DNA from: Atopsyche davidsoni
Lineage: Eukaryota; Arthropoda; Insecta; Trichoptera; Hydrobiosidae
Reading direction: 5' to 3'
Assembly: GCA_022113835.1 (NCBI GenBank)
Contig: JAILWY010000008.1
Coordinates: 4,456,001-4,520,000, forward strand
Length of the DNA stretch: 64,000 nucleotides
Below the pieces are notes generated by a model that saw only the letters and a list, made by a program, of their open reading frames with translations, had not been told where the DNA came from and made no database searches. The position numbers and the translations under genes were made by a program. Positions 33,701 to 43,137 of this stretch are shown one piece after another; position 1 is the first letter of the stretch; each line of letters starts with the position of its first letter.

Positions 33701-36367
33701 GGAGATCCCGTACTCGTACAAAATCCATTATATTCTGGAACGGACATTGTTGTAAGTACTACAATAAGAATAATATAAAGTAATATTTTTTTAAAAAAAT
33801 ACTTGAGTGATTTTCCACATGTTCGTTTTTTATTTGTGACCTGTTTATGTTCATGAAATTATATTAAATGTTTTTGTTTCAGTTAAAACCTTATAAACCT
33901 CATATGATAGTGATAAAACAAGACAAAAAAGGTGTGATTCCCGAGCATTTAAGAGAAGTCCTACAAAAGCAAAGTGAAAGCGGAAAGAAAATGCCAAAAG
34001 TATTATACCTTAACCCAACTGGAAATAACCCAACTGGATCTGTTATTCCTAACTCCAGGAGACAAGAAATATATGATTTGGCTTGTATATATGATCTCAT
34101 CATTATGGAGGATGATCCCTACCACTTTATGCACTTTTTAGAGGTACTTTAATTAGTTAATAACACAGTAATAATTATTTAACACACAGATTGGCATTTT
34201 GTGTTGTGCTTTGTGTCAATCTATAATGGTCATAAGAAAGAAATATGTTTTTACAACAATACTAAAATAGATTACGATTTGTTTTCACTGTGTTCTGTGA
34301 TATATTTAGTTACTCATAGATGATCCAAATATTGTTGCAGTTTGAAATCAACTGACATATAAATAATAATATATTTATATATTAATGTTTGTTTTCTATC
34401 AATACCTTAACAAATAAATATTATCTACTAGAACACGTTGTAATTATGATTTGCTACTTTTGTTGCAGGAAGATCCTAAATCCTTTCTATCATACGATGT
34501 GGAAGGCAGAGTCCTTCGGTTTGACTCTCTCTCCAAGGTCCTCAGCTCTGGATTGAGAATGGGATGGGTGACAGGACCAAAGCCCCTCATCAATATCATA
34601 GAGCTTCATATGCAAGCTTCGTACTTGCACGCTTCCACATTGACGCAGGCACGTGAGATAAATTAACAAATTATTCTATTATTATAGGCGAGAGAAAATC
34701 ATTTCACCACAATACATGGCGTATCAACATAAGTGTGATTGCATTTTAATTTCATGAATAATCGAATAGTAAATAAGAGATAGTATCATATATTTTATAA
34801 ATATTTTGACAAAATGTATTGGGTGAGTTAGCGTTATTTATTTATCAGAAAACACTCTTCATTTTGAGATGTTTTTGTTTGTAAACTTAAAGTAGCATTA
34901 CATCATGAACATGCGCAATAATATTTATATTTTAATGATTAATCAAATCTTGTGACGCTGGTTTTTTATGACCTTTTCTTGTTAATGACCTAGCTGATAA
35001 ATACTTTTAATAAAAGATTATTGCTTATATCCAAAATATATTTATTTTTATAATAGGCTGTTTTATAGTTAGCCAAACTGATATGTTTTATTTTATCCGC
35101 TCCTATTCTAACTTCTAACTTCTGTTTGCATATTCGTTGATCACCAATCTGTTGTCAACGCAGAGTTTTTTTAAAACTCTTTAAGACATCAACTTAACAT
35201 GGATAGTTAAATTTTATCTGATACGATTTCTATGATTTCCCAAGATTGTTAAAAATGCATAATATTACAAGCTGATAATATTAAAAGAAATTTATCACTT
35301 GTAAAATATTTTCAGGTTATTACGGACAAGCTGTTTGATATGTGGGGATATGAAGGCGTGATGGACCATCTTTCTGAAGTGAAAGATTTCTACAAAACTA
35401 AAAGGAATAATTTAATTGAATTGATGGAGAAACACCTCAGCGGTCTTGCTGATTGGAACATCCCCGATGCTGGTATGTTTGTGTGGCTGCAAGTCAGAGG
35501 AGTTCCGGATGTTTATGACATGGTGAGTTAAACATGTTCGTAGATTTTAGCAGACGTTGTTATGAATTGATCCAGTTTCTTGGGTGTTATGCTACTCCGA
35601 CTTCTCACATCATCTTTAGGGATTTAACCAAATAAAGTCCGTGATGGTGGTTCCTGCACAGGTACTGAAACATCGGAATAATGTATACTCCAAGCAGCAT
35701 AACACCTGAGAAACCGGATTAAACCACGGTGAGTTGAAATTAGACTTCTTAACCTTTTATAAAAACACTTTTCTTTGGCTCAAACACTAAATCTTACATT
35801 GAAAGCATATTGTTGCAAGGTTTATGAGTTATTTATTCTAACAATACAGTATAATACAATAGTTTACTGTTTCCAGGAAATACATTATTCTTTATCTGCT
35901 GCCAAATTAATCAAGTAGAAAGTAATTTTATTTTATCTATGGGATTTACTAGAATATTACATTATTGATTATCATTACAGCATTCCTATTAGCTATTGGG
36001 TTAATATCTAAAACTGAATTATTAATATAATGTAATTCATATCTTTTCCATGCGTTGCTAAGCAATTTGTACTCAAACACAACACATTGCCTAATATGTG
36101 GATTTTAAATCATTTACAATAAATATTGATAATAATTAAAATAAAACATAACTTCTTTTACTCCAGATTGTGGACAGGGCGTTCAACAAGGGCATCACAT
36201 TTGCACCGGGTCACGCGTTCTCCGCGATCCCCGGGATCCCCTGCCCCTACATCCGAGTTTCCTACAGCCGAGCCAATCCCGCGGACATGGAGGAGGCCAT
36301 CATCCGCCTGGCGCAACTCATACGCGAGGAGCAGAAGATAGTCGAGGGTACCAATAAGCTATCTTAA
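29558..36367 (+). CDS. AADAT: Kynurenine/alpha-aminoadipate aminotransferase, mitochondrial (seven coding exons)
   Basis: Joined exons give 468 residues, a PLP-dependent class I aminotransferase of the KAT2/AADAT type. These enzymes move the amino group of kynurenine or 2-aminoadipate to 2-oxoglutarate, giving kynurenic acid or 2-oxoadipate (tryptophan and lysine breakdown). Visible family features: [10 protein letters not shown] near residue 46, SGSQDG, YSGT (Tyr180), NPTGNNPTG (Asn235), EDDPY (Asp263, Tyr266), the [11 protein letters not shown] box with the PLP lysine Lys296, and YIRVSYS with the carboxylate-binding Arg432. Residues 1-27 are rich in Gly, Leu, Ser and Arg with no acid, a likely mitochondrial targeting peptide. 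The protein is about 40 residues longer than the 425-residue human enzyme, mainly at the N-terminus. All exon joins keep frame; intron 5 needs a GC donor. Confidence 0.93.
30033..30424 (-). pseudogene. Jockey-like LINE reverse-transcriptase fragment in AADAT intron 1
   Basis: On the minus strand a frame of about 80 residues contains [19 protein letters not shown], then [13 protein letters not shown] and [13 protein letters not shown]. This is the C-terminal region of Jockey-clade polymerases (…YGCPVWG…LQxxQNKxLRxxxxAPWFVRNxxLHxD…). It is antisense to the host gene, truncated at both ends, and has no start of its own. Confidence 0.75.
30476..30499. repeat. 24-bp perfect palindrome
   Basis: ATATATACATAC followed by its exact inverse, centred on a C/G step at 30487/30488, in intron 1. 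Low complexity explains most of it. Confidence 0.6.
30508..30524. repeat. Short (CCTAA)n telomere-like tract
   Basis: CCTAACCTAACCTAACC equals three units of the insect telomere repeat TTAGG read from the other strand. A two-unit TTAGG run in the opposite sense lies at 29325-29337, outside the gene. Too short to imply a telomere fusion. Confidence 0.6.
30726..30782. repeat. (TA)n microsatellite
   Basis: TA units with one GA interruption, in intron 1, followed by a LINE tail. Confidence 0.95.
30790..30880 (+). repeat. LINE 3' tail fragment in AADAT intron 1
   Basis: ATATGCTCGGTGAGATGTTCGCC and CTCCTCTGAGGAGAAGCAC are the tail seen at 8862 and 14893. Preceded by AACCATGAACACTGGCTCAGC, the inverse of which occurs at 22380-22403. 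Confidence 0.5.
31342..31393. repeat. 25-bp perfect inverted repeat with 2-base spacer
   Basis: ATTTGTCTAGAATGTGTTAT… (31342-31366), TT, then the exact inverse (31369-31393). It is of mixed composition, not TA-only, so chance is unlikely. It sits in AADAT intron 1 and would form a 25-bp hairpin in the transcript or a cruciform in DNA. Confidence 0.85.
32643..32811 (+). CDS. AADAT: AADAT exon 2
   Basis: Acceptor CCAG at 32639-32642, donor GTAAGA at 32812. Codes residues 67-122 plus two bases of codon 123: [20 protein letters not shown] and onward to ALQYMPSQG, matching the KAT2 segment that lines the substrate entrance (SLAGGLPNPxxFPF in the human protein). Confidence 0.92.
33562..33751 (+). 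CDS. AADAT: AADAT exon 3
   Basis: Acceptor TAG at 33559-33561, donor GTAAGT at 33752. Residues 123-186, including [20 protein letters not shown] and [10 protein letters not shown] with Tyr180, the residue that stacks near the cofactor in this family. Ends in phase 0. Confidence 0.93.
33883..34143 (+). CDS. AADAT: AADAT exon 4
   Basis: Acceptor TTTCAG at 33877-33882, donor GTACTT at 34144. Residues 187-273, including [13 protein letters not shown] (Asn235) and [10 protein letters not shown] (Asp263 and Tyr266, partners of the PLP ring). Confidence 0.94.
34469..34648 (+). CDS. AADAT: AADAT exon 5, followed by a GC donor
   Basis: Acceptor TTGCAG at 34463-34468. Residues 274-333, including [14 protein letters not shown] with the Schiff-base lysine Lys296. 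To stay in frame with exon 6 the exon must end after ACG CAG at 34648, where the intron begins GCACGT. Using the nearby GT at 34653 would put a stop eight codons into exon 6. Confidence 0.9.
35316..35522 (+). CDS. AADAT: AADAT exon 6
   Basis: Acceptor TTTTCAG at 35309-35315, donor GTGAGT at 35523. Residues 334-402: [18 protein letters not shown], a helical stretch, and [20 protein letters not shown], which matches the family's GLAEWxxPxAGMFLWIKV. Confidence 0.94.
35575..35714 (+). ncRNA. Foldback with hammerhead-like architecture in AADAT intron 6
   Basis: Arms GTTTCTTGGGTGTTATGCT (35575-35593) and AGCATAACACCTGAGAAAC (35696-35714) pair at 17 of 19 positions. Between them lie GTGATGG, a hairpin GGTTCC/GGTACT, GAA, a second four-pair hairpin ACAT/ATGT and an A. 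That order equals hammerhead stem I, the CUGAUGA box, stem II, GAAA, stem III and the cleavage base. The box differs at two core positions (C3 to G, A9 to G), so the copy is probably inactive. Penelope-like retroelements carry hammerheads of this sort; no reverse transcriptase is present here. Confidence 0.55.
36167..36367 (+). CDS. AADAT: AADAT exon 7 (terminal)
   Basis: Acceptor CTCCAG at 36161-36166; TAA stop at 36365-36367. Residues 403-468: [20 protein letters not shown] with Arg432, then the C-terminal helix [16 protein letters not shown]. Markedly GC-rich compared with its flanks, like exon 1. A C-terminal tail of about ten residues extends past the usual family end. Confidence 0.94.
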   Translation: MVDRAFNKGITFAPGHAFSAIPGIPCPYIRVSYSRANPADMEEAIIRLAQLIREEQKIVEGTNKLS

Positions 36368-36508
36368 CTATGCATTTAGTATCAAACTGTGCAATTTGTT
36401 TTTAGGTATCGACATTCCTAGCGAATAACTTTGCATTTCAAATCAATCTACGTTTATCGAAAACAATAACAAAAATTGATTACTTATTTCATTTAGAGTT
36501 TGAGTCAT

Positions 36509-36625
36509 AATAAATAGTTGACATCCATTGACATTGTTTATCATTCATTTAATTTTTCAAATGAAACACAATATGATTGATTTGAGATACATTGTAGTAT
36601 ATAGGACACTTTGGTATTAAATAAA
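36509..36625 (+). terminator. AADAT: Candidate polyadenylation signals of AADAT
   Basis: AATAAA at 36509-36514 and again at 36620-36625, 142 and 253 bases after the stop. Either could serve; the region is AT-rich so neither is certain. Confidence 0.4.
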
Positions 36626-37332
36626 TATGAATCAGTCTTCATTCTTCGTAAAATAATCGTAGAAAGTTTATTGGTGTAGGCAGAAAGGAATAATATATCT
36701 ATTGACGACCATAGGAGGTATTAGGAATTAAAATAAATTTTATATAAGTATTTAGCACAAGTTTTGATCGTAGCACTATTCTTGATAATTGTTAAATATA
36801 ATATTATAAAACTATAACGTAATGTAAAAATAACACTGTTTTGTTGCATCGACTGATTGGGTAACTTAACCTGAACTGAGTGTGTTTTTAACTGGAAAAT
36901 TTTTTTTTTTCACTTTGGTTTTATTTAATTTTTAATAAATTCTAGAAATACCTTCATTAGTTCCTATATATTTTTTGGAAATAAGCTCAATTCAAAACTA
37001 ATCAAAGTTAGTGATAATTATTGTTTGTGACATTGTTATTGTTGCCATATAACTAATTTGAACAATATTGGGATATTTTACTAATGTTGCATGTTGCCAT
37101 ATACAATTGCTTTGGGTTATATAAGTAATGAAAGATCAGAATGTATCGGGCAATTCCATGAGTTTGTGAGTAAAAATTTTAACATTGTATTCAAACACAT
37201 GTAACTTTTTAATCAATGTTTATTTTATATCATAATTAATCATATTTATCATCATACAAGTACATTGTTTATTAAATGTGTTTGATAAAATCGCATAGAT
37301 GTCGCAATAATACTATAAATTTAATTATGCAA

Positions 37333-37372
37333 CCAGTTTCGCCAACAGTCTTGATTGGCATCAGCGGGTGGA
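37333..37372 (-). ncRNA. Hammerhead-like remnant
   Basis: Minus strand CTGATGCCAATCAAGACTG, then TTGGCGAAACTGGTTGC. The GCCAA/UUGGC stem and GAAAC box are kept; the CUGAUGA box has lost bases between CUGAU and the stem. Same family as 42674. Confidence 0.45.
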
Positions 37373-37717
37373 AAATTGCCTATCGATTCATATAATATAG
37401 AAGTATCATTATAATTAATTCTATCATTAACAAACAATGGTGAATGATCCGGGTTCTTGATAAATTAATATCAACTATTAAATTTATAATTTTTTTATTG
37501 AAGGAAATTGGTTTTATCATAATTCCTTACGTATAACAGCAAGTTTTTGTAAATTTTGCTCTTGTTAAATAAATATTTGTAAATAAAATATTTTATGCAA
37601 TTAAACAGTAAAATTTAAGATGTAATTTTTCAAACATTTATGCTCAATAAAATATATTTATGTTAGCAAACTAGAACCAGTACATAATGGTGTTAATTTG
37701 TAACAATGTATGTACAT

Positions 37718-39919
37718 TAGGGTGTCCCTTAAAATTCAAGTTCAATATTTTTTTACGCGTACCTTCTTAAAAGTTTAGTAATAACCCTATATTGTCTAGA
37801 AAAAAATATTAGTTCGATTTATAAACGGTAACCCGTGCCGACTTGCGATTTTAACTTGTCCATACAAGTTGCGTAAGTACTGCGCTGTGACTTGTAACTG
37901 CATGTTTTATTTGTCATTTCATACGTGATTTTTGAGATTAGTAGTGCTCCATTGTTTAGTGCGTTAACATGTCGGTGGAATTACGGAGTGATAAACAAAA
38001 TAATTTCCTTATCGGTTTGCCTAGATATCAAATAAATGGTGCAAAATTACCATCTAATCGACAAATTCCCTCGGTCCTATTTTACAATATTCGTGAGGTT
38101 AAACTGATTGTTAGTGAAAGTGCAAATCTTGTGATTAGGGAGTGCATCATATATTGGGAAAAAACAAGAATTCCAACAAGGGCATATCCTAACTGCGTGA
38201 AGAAACTTGTTGATTTATATCATGTTTGGAGAGAGTTGCAAAAAAAATTGTAAGAAAACTCAGGTTACGTTCAAGAGCCGTGAGAACAATTTCAAAATTG
38301 ATCTTGATAATTTGTTTGATATTGCACATGCTGATGCTTTTGAGAGAATGAAAATAGAGTAAGATAAATTATTTTTAATGAAACAGAGAGAGCCAGATCG
38401 ACCAGGATGCTTAGGTGGTGTTGATAAAAAATTGTCGGAAAAAGAAGATAGATCTAAACAACGACGATTGGAAGAAGAGGAAAGGGTTGTAAGACAAAGA
38501 TAACCACTAGCTGCTGAAACTAGAAAATCAAGGGCAGAAGCAATAAAATCTGACTTCTTTGGAAGTAATGTACCCGACGTAGTCACAGTCCATTGGGATG
38601 GAAAACTATTACCCGGGTTAGATGTACGAAGTTCTAAAGAAGAACGCTTGCCAGTTATTGCTTCGTTTGACGATAAGGAACAGCTTCTTGCAGTGCCAAA
38701 ACTAGAACATTCTTCTGAAAAACATCAAGCTAAGGCTGTCTCAACAGCTCTCTTTGACTAGAACCTTCACGATAAAGTACAAATAATGTGCTGCGACACA
38801 ACAGCTTTCAATACTGGCCGTTTCAATGGAGCTTGTGCTATTTTGGAGAAACTTTAGGAAGAGAATTGCTGCTCGTCTGTCGTCATCATGTTTATGAATT
38901 GGTCCTAAAAGCTGTCTTTGAAAGCAAAATTAAGTAAATTACTAGTAGCCCAGATACTCCAATGTTTAAAAAGTTCAGAGAAAATTGGAAAAACATCGAC
39001 GCTAGTAACATTGAACCATCTCTTAATTTCGTAAAACAACGTGTTGCCGAGACAGACATTCAAGCTTTTTTAATATTTTATAAGGCAGAATTAGACAAAG
39101 GTTATGTAAGAGATGACTACCGCGAATTGGTCGAACTGTGCGTAATATTTTTGGGAGGAGACTCAGAGGAAAAATTAAAACTAAGCCCCCCCAAAGCCAT
39201 GCATCAGGCACGCTGGATGGCGAGAGCGATCTATTCTTTAAAAATGTGTTTACTTCAGTCACAATGCAGAATAACTGCGAAGGACAAAAAGACTCTACAA
39301 GATGTTTGCTTATGTTTGTAAAACACTGGATGATTTCGTATCGGAAAAGAGCAAACAATTTTTATCACGACTGCAGATCGACGACAGTTTTCTAAAGGAA
39401 GATGTATCTTCTTGGAATAATAATAGTGCTTTTGTGGAAGCTAAAAGAAAAATAAGTTATTTGAGGGTTGTAAATGATACTGCTGAAAGGGCTGTTAAAA
39501 TGATGCAAGATTTTAACGGACTTATCGCGGCTGAAGAAGAACAAAAACAGTTCTTGCTGCGCTGTGTCCAGGAACATAGAAAATTGTATCCGGACTGTAA
39601 AAAAACAACTCTATAAAAAAGTTACCCTGGCTGATTGTTATTACTTTATGTTTTTGATTAAAGATTAATGTTCATCTAATTGAATTTTTACTATTATTTA
39701 CTTAATTTATTGCATTTATAATGATTTTATACCAGACCGAAATATCAAGACAAAACACGTTTTTTACTAAACTTTGAAGCTCGGTCGGCACTGGTTGCAA
39801 TTATGCTAGAAAGATGAAATTTTATATTTAAGACTCTTATAGCATTACTAAAAAAAGTAGAGGGTACCCATTTCGAAATTTGAAAAAAAAAATTTTTTGG
39901 TCATATAAGGGACACCCTA
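37718..39919 (+). mobile_element. hAT-like DNA transposon, 2202 bp, with intact ends
   Basis: Terminal inverted repeats TAGGGTGTCCCTTA are flanked on both sides by the same eight bases, ATGTACAT (37710-37717 and 39920-39927), the 8-bp duplication typical of hAT elements. The interior holds a decayed transposase on the plus strand. The element lies about 1.3 kb past the AADAT stop. Confidence 0.85.
37969..39616 (+). pseudogene. Decayed hAT-like transposase
   Basis: The frame opens at ATG 37969 (MSVELRSDKQNNFLIGLPRY) and runs 94 codons before a frameshift in an A tract near 38239-38248. Further breaks: TAA 38360, TAA 38501, TAG 38759, a frameshift near 38855, and another near 39310. Recognisable parts across frames are a charged coiled region (EEEERVVRQR), MCCDTTAFNTGRFNGACAIL as first acidic catalytic site, CRHHVYELVLK, which fits the CxxH motif of hAT transposases, PPKAMHQARWMARAIYSLK, and VVNDTAERAVKMMQDFN with a candidate catalytic glutamate. 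I know this as a widespread uncharacterised animal protein type rather than a named hAT family. It cannot make active enzyme. Confidence 0.75.
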
Positions 39920-39929
39920 ATGTACATTC

Positions 39930-41745
39930 ATATATTTAATGAATACAAATATGTTTTGATTTTTCTACTGGAACATATAGTAATAAAAGATCCTGTAAAT
40001 AATAAAATATATGTATGTATATACAGCTGCATGTAAATTACTAATTGAGAATATTCAAAATATATGTATAATAAAATATAAAATGTACCGATATGTAAAT
40101 TATTTTAATATATGTATGAAGTATTTTTTCAGATGACTATTTGGTCGACTCGTAACTTAAGGTGCCTTCTAATAATTATTTAGTATATATGCATGTTTAC
40201 ATATTATTTTGGCACAAATATTTGTATATTTACTATATTTATTGTAGGTTGTATTTCTAGCCAATAAATATACCTGCTTTTAGCATCTCTTAGCAGAACT
40301 AATCCAATAGACATGTAACACTAATGTTCATTGATCTTCTCTCATAAATACACTTGAACATCCTTGAGCGACCTTTGAGCGACCTTAACTTATGCTTCAG
40401 TGTTTGATCATACTTGAGGCTACTCCCGTGTGCTTTGTAGTCTTATGCATATATTTTTCTAAGTATTTTGTCTCACTCAACACTCATAACGGTTTTAAAT
40501 TAAAAAAAGCAGGTATTGTTTCAATGCAACTTATAAATGAACTAGATATACTCTAAAATATTTCTTTTTGGCATGCCTTTATTATAATACTTATAAAAAT
40601 AGATTATATTAAGATTCTATAAAATTGTATATATTTATACTAGATTATTACTTAACATTATTTTTAAATGAATATAAGAATTATATATTTATATTTAAAA
40701 GCAATTCAGCACAATATTTACCAAGTCTATTTTGAAACATGATTTTTTAAAAAAATCTTTTAAGAAATTGCTTGTTTTCTTATTTCGTTAAACAATATAT
40801 ACACATTATTTTTAAAATAATATATTTCAATTATAAATCGTGTAATTTTATTGCGCAGCTACGCAACGATAGATGGCGTTAGTAGTTATATTTATAAATA
40901 AATAAATATATGTAAAAAAATATTTATATATAATGTGACCTCATATACATAGTAACTATTTCATACTATGCATGGATATTAATTATAATTAATTTAAATT
41001 TATTATTTTCAGATTTTACCCCTATCCAATGACATCAAAAAGGTATATGATTTATACAAGTTGACTAAATCAATATGTAGATGAAAGTCGTTTAGTATAT
41101 CCATGTATATCTTGTTAAATTAAATATATTTATTTAATATTCATAAACCTTTTTTCTGAAGAATGGTTATTGTAGATATTTATCAATTGAATATTCAGTA
41201 AATCCACAATGAATACTTAGTGTAAGTTTAAATCCAACCTGTATTAAAAAAAAAACAGGGTTTATTTCATTTCAATCATATTTGTTATATCGAGTAGTAT
41301 TGTATTTATTTTATTTTAATTTTAAGTTATGTAAATATTACGTAATAAAACATAATTTCCCATTTTATTTTATTTTTTTAAATTTACTTATTATAATTTG
41401 ATTGATTAGCTCGTAAAGCATGATCATTTAGTTATTTTTGTTATTATAACATCAGATAACATTCCTAAATAGTCACATATATTTTTCGGTACTGCGCCGA
41501 GGAATGTTTGTATAATATATCGGTTTGGGTAATTTAAAGACTTCCTTCATTTACACATAAACGGTGATTGCAACTCGTAGAGTTATGAAATTAGACAAAT
41601 AAACCTTCGCTCCTTCTGCAATCTCCTCCGGGAAGCGAGAGAAAACCAATCATCAAGAAAGGATGCATTTTCCATACAACATAACCTCAATGTATTTAAC
41701 GGCTCAGTGAAGCCAACAAAGTAGACGAGAGACTTGATAGAATTA
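39930..41745. other. AT-rich intergenic DNA, no gene seen
   Basis: Very AT-rich with many short TATATA and poly-T stretches. No coding frame or structured repeat was supported. Confidence 0.45.
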
Positions 41746-41746
41746 A

Positions 41747-41747
<1 letters not shown>

Positions 41748-41830
<83 letters not shown>
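41748..41830. repeat. (TA)n microsatellite
   Basis: Pure TA over 83 bases. Confidence 0.95.
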
Positions 41831-41837
<7 letters not shown>

Positions 41838-42309
41838 AAAATACATAATATTCAACAGCTTTTTTCATTAAAATAGGCGACTTCTTTAAACACGCAATAG
41901 ACATTAATCATATTATATTTATTTTCAAAAATACAAAAAACATATATTTGTTTTACAGTGATAATAAAAAAAAATTACTTAATGTAAATCGAACACACTC
42001 ACAGTTATATTGCATATTTCAAATATGTAATAATTGATCAGAATATTCGGTTCTGAGCGCATAAGTGGATTCAGACGGCGGCGGCTCCTCTCCAGCTGCT
42101 GGAGGAGCAGGATATCCTGGATGCCGCGCAGGAAGAGCACGGAGAAGTCATCAGCCGCGGTAATGAGGTCGCAGGCGGGAACTCATCCCAGCTTTTAATT
42201 TTTCAACATCATTTTCATTACCTGCTCTTTCTGATTGAGAACCGGGCGTTTCTGAAGTAACGTTCACTTCTCGTGTGTTTTTTAAAATAAATTTGCCTCT
42301 TAATAAATG

Positions 42310-42445
42310 TTTCATTTTTAATGGTTGACGACCACTATATTGAACATACATTTATCTTGGGCAAGTCTTACTAGTTCGGTTGTATTCCCGACTGTTGCAA
42401 ATTCCGCATCCACGCTAGGTTTCTCCTTCCAATGGCTTTAATTAT
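42310..42445 (-). repeat. LINE 3' tail fragment
   Basis: Minus strand: CATTGGAAGGAGAAACCTAG, GTGGATGCGGAATTTGC, GAACTAGTAAGACTTGCCCA, reading VRLAQDKCMFNIVVVNH then a stop. It is the LINE protein end seen at 14855, diverged. Confidence 0.55.
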
Positions 42446-42673
42446 AACATTGACATTCAACTGCAGTAAGCTATTTTTAATAGTTTTGCTATAAAGCCAT
42501 AGGGGTACTTATCATATATTAAATTAGTATAGATAATTTTCAATTTTCATATGACCTTGAAGAAATTTTTTAGTCTTGTTGAGGGACAAGGCATTTGATT
42601 GGTGAAGATCCATTTTTTATAATGATAAAGGTAACTTTGTATTTTTTCTTCACTTTGAATTTATTATATTTTT

Positions 42674-42720
42674 TGCATGACTAGTTTCGACCAACAGACT
42701 TGGTCATCATCAGATGCATA
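42674..42720 (-). ncRNA. Hammerhead ribozyme motif, near consensus
   Basis: On the minus strand, in order: stem I strand UGCAU, core CUGAUGA (42713-42707), one extra U, stem II GACCAA-loop-UUGGUC (six perfect pairs), GAA, stem III ACUAGU, cleavage base C17 completing a GUC triplet, and stem I return AUGCA (five perfect pairs). All invariant core bases are present. Two oddities: the extra U between A9 and stem II, and a stem III so short (AC/GU with a UA turn) that it may need to pair between two molecules, as known for minimal hammerheads. A tRNA-like region lies upstream on the same strand. Confidence 0.7.
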
Positions 42721-42779
42721 ACTATGGTAAACTATTTTTTTTAGCTTTGATGAAATCGAAAAACACGTATTGCTTCCCT

Positions 42780-42846
42780 TGCATACGTCCGGGACTTCAT
42801 ACCCAGCAAGTAAGCGAGTCAATTACTAGACTACGAGAGGTTGATA
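42780..42846 (-). repeat. Degenerate tRNA-like head upstream of the hammerhead motif
   Basis: Minus strand CTCTCGTAGTCTAGTAATTG resembles an A box, and GCTGGGTATGAAGTCCCGG resembles a B box about 30 bases later. Together with the hammerhead some 60 bases downstream this would form a SINE-like unit, about 42663-42850. The boxes are imperfect and I could not fold a cloverleaf. Confidence 0.4.
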
Positions 42847-43064
42847 CTACTGTAGATATGATTTATTTTTTATCACAACGATTGCATAAAGTATAATAAT
42901 ATCTCGCTGAAATATGAAGTTTTGTAAACACCGTTACTTCAGATCCGTTAGTCGGCGCGGCGCTCGTTATGGCAGCATTTTTAAAACGACGATGAACATC
43001 AATTAGTGCCTCTCGTTAATTTTCCGTTAAGAGTCGTGGCAATCGAATTATCGAAGCCTCCGCC

Positions 43065-43137
43065 GCCGCTCCCCCCCCCTCACCCCCCCCCCCTCAACCC
43101 CCCCCCCCCCTCCCCCCTCCCCCCCTCCCCCCGCGCC
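43065..43137. repeat. C-rich tract
   Basis: Runs of 7 to 12 C broken by T or A over about 70 bases. The minus strand has many G runs and could form a quadruplex. The proline-rich frame through it is a composition effect. Confidence 0.9.

Noticed and set aside
41583..41855. Minus-strand frame with Tyr-Ile repeats
   Set aside because: Again mostly (TA)n; the remaining part has no known likeness.
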